Source: Candidatus Zixiibacteriota bacterium (lineage in GTDB: Bacteria; Zixibacteria; MSB-5A5; WJJR01; JAJRUJ01). From it: a stretch of DNA of 64,000 nucleotides. The notes beneath the pieces were generated by a model. It searched no databases, was not told the DNA's origin, and was given only the letters and a program-made list of their open reading frames with translations. The stretch spans positions 1 to 64,000 of the forward strand of contig JAGVQM010000036.1 in assembly GCA_020051695.1 (NCBI GenBank), read 5' to 3'. Every line of letters starts with the position of its first letter. Positions within the stretch are counted from its first letter, which is position 1. Shown piece by piece: positions 59,215 through 64,000 of the stretch. The translations under genes and the position numbers were made by a program.

Positions 59215-61004
59215 GGGCCGGGCCGGGCTCCGGGTTGATTCTGCGCAGCCGAATCGGCGGGGCTTGCCTCCGGCAAAGGAACAGCCGCGAGGGCTTCCGT
59301 GTCGATCTTGATTTCATGCCGCCCGAGCAATTGTTCGCGCCAGGCCTGGAACGCTTCAATCTTATGCCGCCGATTGAGCCGGGAACGGATATCCGTCCGG
59401 GCTTTTTCCAGGGGTGTCCCGGGTTTGAACTCCACTACGCGGATAAGATGATATCCCCATTCAGTCTGGACGGGCGCGGAGATTGCGCCTTCTTCGGTAC
59501 TCATCGCCGTAGAAAAAAACTGCGACGGCAGGTCGTCGGCAGCAATGAATCCCAAATCATAAGTGACTTCGGCCATTTCCGGGTCGCCCTGATAATACTC
59601 AAGCGCGACCTGGACGAAATCCGCCCCGGCGTCGATCCGCCGCTTCACCACCCACGCCGTATCGAGGTTGTCCAGGACAATATGCTGCACGTGTACGGGG
59701 CGTTCGGGGAGGAATTCGGCCAAATGTTCACGGTAATACTGCGCGATTTCTTCCTCGCTGGGTGTGTAGCGATCATCCGCGGCAGCAAGAATTCTACTCC
59801 GGCCTGTTTCGGTGAGATAATCCTGTTTGGCCTTCTGCAGCTCCGGACGATCGAGATAACCCAGATCGCGCATGGCCTTGAAAATCGAAAGCAGTTCATG
59901 CAACGATTCCAGCAGACGCCGCCTGTCGTTCCGGGAAAAATTTCGGGAGCCGTCCTCAGTCGTGAAAAAATGACTCTGTGTTCGGAATTCGCAGCCGAAC
60001 GTCGTATCGGCATGATTGGAAACAGCCATCGGCAGACCATCGGGCAGATCGTCAATGGGAAGATCCAGCGTAGTGTCAATTATGACCAGCTCTCCGGCGG
60101 CCACCACACTGTCTCGAAAATGACGGGTCCATGCATTCATCCGCTGGTTGCCGATATATTTGCCGACTTCCGTTTTCATCGCGGCATCCGGTTCAATAAC
60201 TGTGCCGGAATTGCGCCGGCCAATGATCCGTACAATATACAATGCACCATTGACCTCGAATGGCGGCATAGTGATCCCGACCGGAAAGGATGCCAGCGAA
60301 TCCAGCCAGCTATCGGCAGCCGTCGAATCAACGGTCTGCCACCCCAGCTGGCCGCCGTTTCCCCGCGAGCGGGCATCATTTGAATACCGCCGGGCCAGCG
60401 CATCCCAATCCTCTCCCCGCTTCAGCCGGCGATACAAATCGGCACTCAGGTCCTCCGCCGTCCAACCGTCATACTCCTCCGGCGGTTTTTTGCCGCCCTG
60501 GTCAACCAGCTCCAGATTGATCATGATCTGTTGCGGGTTGATCATCAGCCCCCGGACGGTGAATTGTTCGGGGTGTTCCTTCCAGTATGTCCGAACGTCG
60601 TTTTCCGTCACTGCCAGCCGCGGAGCAACGACTTCGTCGATGTACAGATTCGCGGCCAGCTGCATCAGGTTCTGCCGCAAAACCGTCCGAACCGTATAAT
60701 CGTTGGAAAAATCCATTTGTTCGGCTTCCAGCCGAACGGCCAGATCGGTCAACAATGTATCCAGGGCTTGTTGTTTGTAATAGTCGTTCTCCAATGCGGA
60801 AGCCGGTGCAAGTTTTTGGCGGCGCATCTCCTGTTGCAACTGCGCGACGGTAATCGGTCGATTATCGACCCGCGCCACGATCAGTTCGGATTCTGTTTGT
60901 TCGGCTGCCGCGTGGGGCGGGGCCCCACTGCCGAAAACCGACGCCAACAACATTGCGGACGCTGCCACAATCAGTAGCATATTAAACGCGGGCCTTTGCT
61001 GCAT
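59211..61004 (-). CDS. Exported peptidyl-prolyl isomerase with two parvulin domains
   Basis: This 597-residue protein has a signal peptide (about 8-34). The N-terminal chaperone helices include DNRPITVAQLQQEMRRQKL. A first parvulin-like domain (about 155-275) has YSNDARSRGNGGQLGWQTVDS, and a second (about 440-535) has HVQHIVLDNL and TYDLGFIAADDLPSQFFSTA. The plan matches SurA/PpiD-type periplasmic chaperones that fold outer-membrane proteins. A PorV-like barrel is encoded just upstream. GGAG precedes the ATG. It is followed with a four-base overlap by the polyprenol-kinase-like gene. Confidence 0.85.
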   Translation of the reverse strand: MQQRPAFNMLLIVAASAMLLASVFGSGAPPHAAAEQTESELIVARVDNRPITVAQLQQEMRRQKLAPASALENDYYKQQALDTLLTDLAVRLEAEQMDFSNDYTVRTVLRQNLMQLAANLYIDEVVAPRLAVTENDVRTYWKEHPEQFTVRGLMINPQQIMINLELVDQGGKKPPEEYDGWTAEDLSADLYRRLKRGEDWDALARRYSNDARSRGNGGQLGWQTVDSTAADSWLDSLASFPVGITMPPFEVNGALYIVRIIGRRNSGTVIEPDAAMKTEVGKYIGNQRMNAWTRHFRDSVVAAGELVIIDTTLDLPIDDLPDGLPMAVSNHADTTFGCEFRTQSHFFTTEDGSRNFSRNDRRRLLESLHELLSIFKAMRDLGYLDRPELQKAKQDYLTETGRSRILAAADDRYTPSEEEIAQYYREHLAEFLPERPVHVQHIVLDNLDTAWVVKRRIDAGADFVQVALEYYQGDPEMAEVTYDLGFIAADDLPSQFFSTAMSTEEGAISAPVQTEWGYHLIRVVEFKPGTPLEKARTDIRSRLNRRHKIEAFQAWREQLLGRHEIKIDTEALAAVPLPEASPADSAAQNQPGARPGP

Positions 61005-61144
61005 ATTCTCTCCGTATCCCTCTTCTTCGATATATCAAGGTATGAAACGCCGGTCAGGAAGGCAACTTGCAGAAAGCAGGTTATGCCGATCAATCTTGCA
61101 GCAAACATCAGTCAGAATACGGCAAGTTGTTCCTCGCGTTGATG

Positions 61145-62107
61145 TTAGAAGCGATAGCCCAGTGACACTCGATACGAGTTGTCCAATTTTTCATGATCCA
61201 GAAAGGCCAAATCGAGATCCCAACGCCATAATCGAACACCAGCGCCCGCCGTGAAATGGCCGACGTCCGAACCAAATCGGCCAAAGAATAAGTTGCGATA
61301 CCCCGCTTCCAACCCCAGATGAAAATCGGCCGACACCGATCCGGCGTACACCTGGCTCCCTCCGCGCCTGTTCTCAAAAAAAGTCTCCGCTTCGGCAGCA
61401 CAAGTAAAGATCCAGGCCCGGTATGGGTAATCCAGTTGCCCGCCCCAGGTCAGGTGCGGCATGATTGTCTCAGTGGTCCCGGTATTGTATGACAAATACG
61501 TCCCGGTAAAATCAGCGGCTTTGACTCCCACCGAAACCATGCTGGTCGGCTGCCAGCGAACCGCTGCATCCAGTCCCAGACCGTAAGCGCTTTCGGAAAC
61601 GATATTTCGATAGATGAATTTGCCGGTGATTCCCCAGGACCATGATGCCCCGGCGCGGCGCGCCAGACTCACTCCGGCCAGATAGTCGGCGTGATCGCGT
61701 GTTTCTAGGACATAAGGCCGATTGGTCAGTGAATCCAGCGCAGTCACGGCCACGCCGCCGCCGCCGAGATAATACAACATTACACCCAGGGCAAAGCGGG
61801 AACCTTCACGTCCCGGCCAGGCATAGGCGACAACATCATGGTTGATCAATGAACCGAACGTTTCGGCGTGCATGGCAATCAGGTGTGAGGATGTTATCCC
61901 GGCCAGTGCGGCGGGATTCCAGAAATTCGAAGCGGCATCACCGGGTGCCGCAACATAAGCCCCCCCACGGCCCAGCGCGCGCGCGCCAAGGCCCAGGGAG
62001 AACGGCTCGCCGGCGTACCTGGTCGCCAGCGCACTGCCGCCGAAGCAATGCGCCATGAAGATCACTGCGCCCGCAAGAAGCAGAACCCGCCGTATCCGGT
62101 TCAACAT
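61145..62107 (-). CDS. PorV/PorQ family outer-membrane beta-barrel protein
   Basis: This 320-residue protein has a signal peptide (about 1-28). It begins the mature part with AGEPFSLGLGARALGRGGAYVAAPGDAASNFWNPAALAG, the hallmark N terminus of PorV/PorQ (UPF0164) barrels. Alternating beta strands follow, ending in the aromatic-terminated SYRVSLGYRF. PorV is the outer-membrane shuttle of type IX secretion, and PorQ-like relatives occur across the FCB group. The cohesin-like protein with a T9SS-like C terminus would be a candidate client. ATG 62107 follows GGGAG; the frame to 62146 lacks a signal. Confidence 0.85.
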   Translation of the reverse strand: MLNRIRRVLLLAGAVIFMAHCFGGSALATRYAGEPFSLGLGARALGRGGAYVAAPGDAASNFWNPAALAGITSSHLIAMHAETFGSLINHDVVAYAWPGREGSRFALGVMLYYLGGGGVAVTALDSLTNRPYVLETRDHADYLAGVSLARRAGASWSWGITGKFIYRNIVSESAYGLGLDAAVRWQPTSMVSVGVKAADFTGTYLSYNTGTTETIMPHLTWGGQLDYPYRAWIFTCAAEAETFFENRRGGSQVYAGSVSADFHLGLEAGYRNLFFGRFGSDVGHFTAGAGVRLWRWDLDLAFLDHEKLDNSYRVSLGYRF

Positions 62108-62219
62108 TCGACTCCCGTCCCCCACCGTTATACACTGCTGCGGCAATATAATGCTCTCATTTCGTCAGGCCAGCAAAATGCGGAGCTTGGAGAATGCAGC
62201 AGATCGAAAACTCGAATGA

Positions 62220-62237
62220 CCGGGACCGGGACCGGGA
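62220..62237. repeat. Three tandem copies of CCGGGA
   Basis: A short perfect 6-bp tandem repeat (three units) lies in the 153-base gap between the TlpA-like gene stop and the PorV-like start. It is probably slippage-prone filler. Confidence 0.5.
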
Positions 62238-62260
62238 CAACTCCCGATCATCCGGCAAGG

Positions 62261-62857
62261 CTATTGATCCTGGACGGCCGCGTCGCCCTTTTCGGCCAGC
62301 AACAACTCGATGGCCGCCTCATAGATCTGACGTGGGCGAAATCCGGAATGCCGTTCAATAATTTCGCCCTTTTGATTAATCAGGAAGCTGACCGGTATGC
62401 CCTGAAAATTACCATATTTGGCGACAACATCCGCATCACCGATGAGAATGGGATAGGGAATCTTGAACGAATCGGCGAATTTTTCGATGACCGCGGCGCC
62501 GCCTTCGTCAAGGGCGATGCCGACGACAATGACGTTTTTGTCTTTATATTGTTCATATACTTTGATCAGGTGAGGGATCGCCATCCGGCACGGCGGGCAC
62601 CAGGTAGCCCAGAAATCTAGCAGGACAATCTCACCCCGATGATCGGAGAGCCGGAATGTGCCGCCTTCCAGGCGCGGGAGTTCAAAATCCGCGGCCAGGA
62701 CCGTTTCGACTTCCGTGATCGGCGGTGGAGTGTTGCGCTGGTCCCCGGCGCCCTGGGCGGTCTGCGAACCACCGTCACTGCCGCCGCTACAACCACCACC
62801 AAACGATAACAGAATCGCCAATATGCCATAACCAAGCACTTTACTTTTCGATATCAT
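62261..62857 (-). CDS. TlpA-like thioredoxin-fold lipoprotein
   Basis: This 198-residue protein has a signal with lipobox GGGC (Cys about 22), a Ser/Gly/Gln-rich linker and a TlpA/ResA-type thioredoxin fold: FELPRLEGGTFRLSDHRGEIVLLDFWATWCPPCRMAIPH (redox site WCPPC), then IVVGIALDEG, the cis-Pro segment GIPVSFLINQKGEI and HSGFRPRQ. It would reduce periplasmic disulfides, for example in cytochrome c maturation or repair. ATG 62857 follows GGGAGG by seven bases. The 123-base leader holds a structured element ending in a terminator-like T-run. Confidence 0.9.
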   Translation of the reverse strand: MISKSKVLGYGILAILLSFGGGCSGGSDGGSQTAQGAGDQRNTPPPITEVETVLAADFELPRLEGGTFRLSDHRGEIVLLDFWATWCPPCRMAIPHLIKVYEQYKDKNVIVVGIALDEGGAAVIEKFADSFKIPYPILIGDADVVAKYGNFQGIPVSFLINQKGEIIERHSGFRPRQIYEAAIELLLAEKGDAAVQDQ

Positions 62858-62880
62858 CTGTAAACCTCCCGAGAACACAT

Positions 62881-62956
62881 AAAAAAGCTACCGCTGCTCA
62901 ATTTATCCGAGAGGGGGGCAGGGAAACTCGGACAAAGTGCGGAAAACAACGGTAGC
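62881..62956 (-). promoter_or_regulatory. Structured 5' leader with terminator-like end before the TlpA-like gene
   Basis: On the minus strand GCTACCG (62956-62950) pairs with CGGTAGC (62893-62887) and is followed directly by six T (62886-62881). Inside, TCCGAG and CTCGGA form a second stem with a C-rich loop. The element lies between the predicted transcript start (about 62980) and the Shine-Dalgarno (GGGAGG) of the TlpA-like gene. It may be an attenuator or unrecognised riboswitch. I could not match it to a known class. It could alternatively be a simple readthrough terminator for the upstream thioredoxin gene. Confidence 0.55.
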
Positions 62957-62986
62957 CCTATTTTCTTCCCTTTTCGTTCCACTGGA

Positions 62987-63014
62987 ATTTTATCTGAAAT
63001 CGCGGAAAAGTCAA
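62987..63014 (-). promoter_or_regulatory. Promoter of the TlpA-like gene
   Basis: Minus strand: TTGACT (63014-63009), 16 bases, TAAAAT (62992-62987). Near-consensus. It places a 123-base leader before ATG 62857. Confidence 0.62.
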
Positions 63015-63150
63015 CTTTTTTTTAGCGCCAGGGCCAATTTACATGAAAATTTTTCGAACACCGCACAACCCCAAACTGCGCGCGGAATAATAAAAACACG
63101 GTAGATTACGGCATCACAACTGCCGCCAAATCAAGTTAAATCGTTGCACA

Positions 63151-63732
63151 TTATGGCTTTACTTGGCCACCGCCGTTTTTTCGTGTTTCCAGAAAATTGG
63201 CAAAGCTAACTCGTTCGTAGTGGTTGTCGCCGACATATTCGGCAATACTTAAAAATTCAGCAGCGGCTTTATAACCGGGGACGTTAAATAGGGCTTTCCC
63301 CTGTGGAGTAAGGAAAAAGTACGCGGGATAACCCCGGACACCGTACACATCACGTGATAGATTCTGTTCTGTAAGCTGGTGATCGCCATGGGTTACCGGA
63401 TTTGGTGATTCGGCATTCACCTTAATGGCAATCATTCTCTTGGAAATAAACTCCACAACTGCTTTATCTTGAAACGTCGAGTTGTCCATTTTTTTACACC
63501 AGCCGCACCAGTTGGTATAAAAATCAATGAGAATATGCTTATTCTCCTTTTTGGCCAGCGCCAAACCCTTGTCATAGGACAACCAGGTGATTTGCGCCGG
63601 TGCGGCCGGCTTGTTGGCCGGCGGCGCCGATTTCACCGAGTCAGCCTGGGCCCAGGCACATGGCAGCAGACCGGCAACTCCTCCCCCGAGCATGAAGCAG
63701 GTGCACACAGCAGTAACAAGAATCCTTTTCAT
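63151..63732 (-). CDS. Exported thioredoxin-like protein (thioredoxin_7/DUF255-like)
   Basis: This 193-residue protein has a signal peptide (about 1-29, ending CAWAQA), a Pro/Ala linker and a thioredoxin fold with the redox site in FYTNWCGWCKKMDNSTFQDKAVVEF (CGWC, about 74-77) and the cis-Pro segment RGYPAYFFLTPQG. Related proteins act as periplasmic disulfide reductases or DsbD-type partners. GAGGAG precedes the ATG. The second thioredoxin-fold gene next to it, with its own promoter, suggests a local redox module. Confidence 0.88.
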   Translation of the reverse strand: MKRILVTAVCTCFMLGGGVAGLLPCAWAQADSVKSAPPANKPAAPAQITWLSYDKGLALAKKENKHILIDFYTNWCGWCKKMDNSTFQDKAVVEFISKRMIAIKVNAESPNPVTHGDHQLTEQNLSRDVYGVRGYPAYFFLTPQGKALFNVPGYKAAAEFLSIAEYVGDNHYERVSFANFLETRKNGGGQVKP

Positions 63733-63781
63733 CGATCACTCCTCTGTCGGTCAGGACTTCACCGCCGGTATTCAGACGACC

Positions 63782-64000
63782 TCAGGCCCTCGTACAGTAC
63801 ACCGCCTCATGGCCCAAAAGTTCCCGCAAATCACTGACCAGCCGCCGGTCCGAGGCCACTCGCCGGTTCAACGCCCGCGCGCGAATCGTGCGACCGTCCT
63901 TGTGGTAATGGAAATACACAAACCCGCGGCCGTCAACAAATTTCTCCAAAACTCGTTCTATTTCATCCAGTACTTCAAGTGTCGCACTTTTCTCGTCCAG
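63782..64000 (-). CDS. C-terminal part of an unknown protein (truncated by window edge)
   Basis: The frame is open from the window edge to TGA at 63784-63782 and gives 72 residues, rich in Arg, Glu and Leu. It includes VYFHYHKDGRTIRARALNRRV and ends ELLGHEAVYCTRA. It lies 49 bases before the thioredoxin gene on the same strand, so it is probably co-transcribed. I do not recognise the family; the N-terminal part is missing. Confidence 0.55.
   Translation of the reverse strand: MDEKSATLEVLDEIERVLEKFVDGRGFVYFHYHKDGRTIRARALNRRVASDRRLVSDLRELLGHEAVYCTRA

Overview
The window looks like a chromosomal segment of a GC-rich, Gram-negative, free-living bacterium. Its flavour is that of the FCB group and candidate phyla such as Zixibacteria. 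The signs are secreted proteins ending in tandem dockerin repeats, a cohesin-like secreted protein with a FlgD/T9SS-like C-terminal domain, a PorV/PorQ-type outer-membrane barrel, and many lipoproteins and parvulins. The lineage is an inference from gene content; no rRNA or other decisive marker is present. I see no phage genes, transposases, CRISPR array, tRNA or rRNA.

Layout. 1-7.1 kb: the dockerin tail of a truncated gene, an HNH nuclease, a tandem GNAT protein, and a minus-strand amino-acid catabolism run (class III aminotransferase, asparaginase, tryptophanase, lipoprotein, DUF554). 7.2-15.7 kb: endonuclease V, a 920-residue GAF pseudo-hybrid-kinase, a small membrane protein coupled to a CPBP protease, and two secreted dockerin peptidases (M28, M23). 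15.8-21 kb: the cmk-plsC-rpsA operon and a crotonase/SDR pair. 21-32.6 kb: a cohesin-like protein, then minus-strand metabolic genes (DUF2203, GlcD-type oxidase, YjbQ, acyl-CoA ligase), an HDOD signalling protein, and a HEAT/YprB/GT4 operon. 32.7-40.5 kb: an RTX-like solenoid protein, a GAF sensor overlapping a response regulator, and a large beta-helix lipoprotein. 40.8-47.3 kb: plus-strand central metabolism (sucC, sucD, ndk, larA-like, mdh, then icd). 47.4-51 kb: efp, RNase HIII, an IF-2B-like protein and a CCA-type nucleotidyltransferase. 51-64 kb, all minus: carbamate kinase plus a cPGS-like P-loop protein, aldehyde dehydrogenase, MATE exporter, MBL hydrolase, threonine aldolase, a polyprenol-kinase-like protein, a double-parvulin chaperone, a PorV-like barrel and two thioredoxin-fold proteins.

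How it fits together. The metabolic genes describe a heterotroph that degrades amino acids (tryptophanase, asparaginase, threonine aldolase, carbamate kinase, aldehyde and 2-hydroxyacid oxidation) and feeds carbon into a TCA cycle. The extracellular set (dockerin peptidases, cohesin-like protein, beta-helix and RTX-like solenoids) suggests a surface protein-capture or degradation apparatus. Three dockerin tails end in the same C-[D/E]-P-C-x-x motif. Signalling is unusual: three large proteins carry GAF or HDOD sensory parts fused to kinase fragments that are degenerate or lack the ATPase domain, and only one intact receiver domain is present.

Promoters of the sigma-70 type (TTGACA-like, 16-17 bp, TATAAT-like) can be read before many genes. 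Several genes without a Shine-Dalgarno sequence have a -10-like box only 5-15 bases before the ATG, which suggests leaderless or nearly leaderless mRNAs. The best candidate for an undescribed regulatory RNA is the leader of the TlpA-like gene near 62.9 kb.
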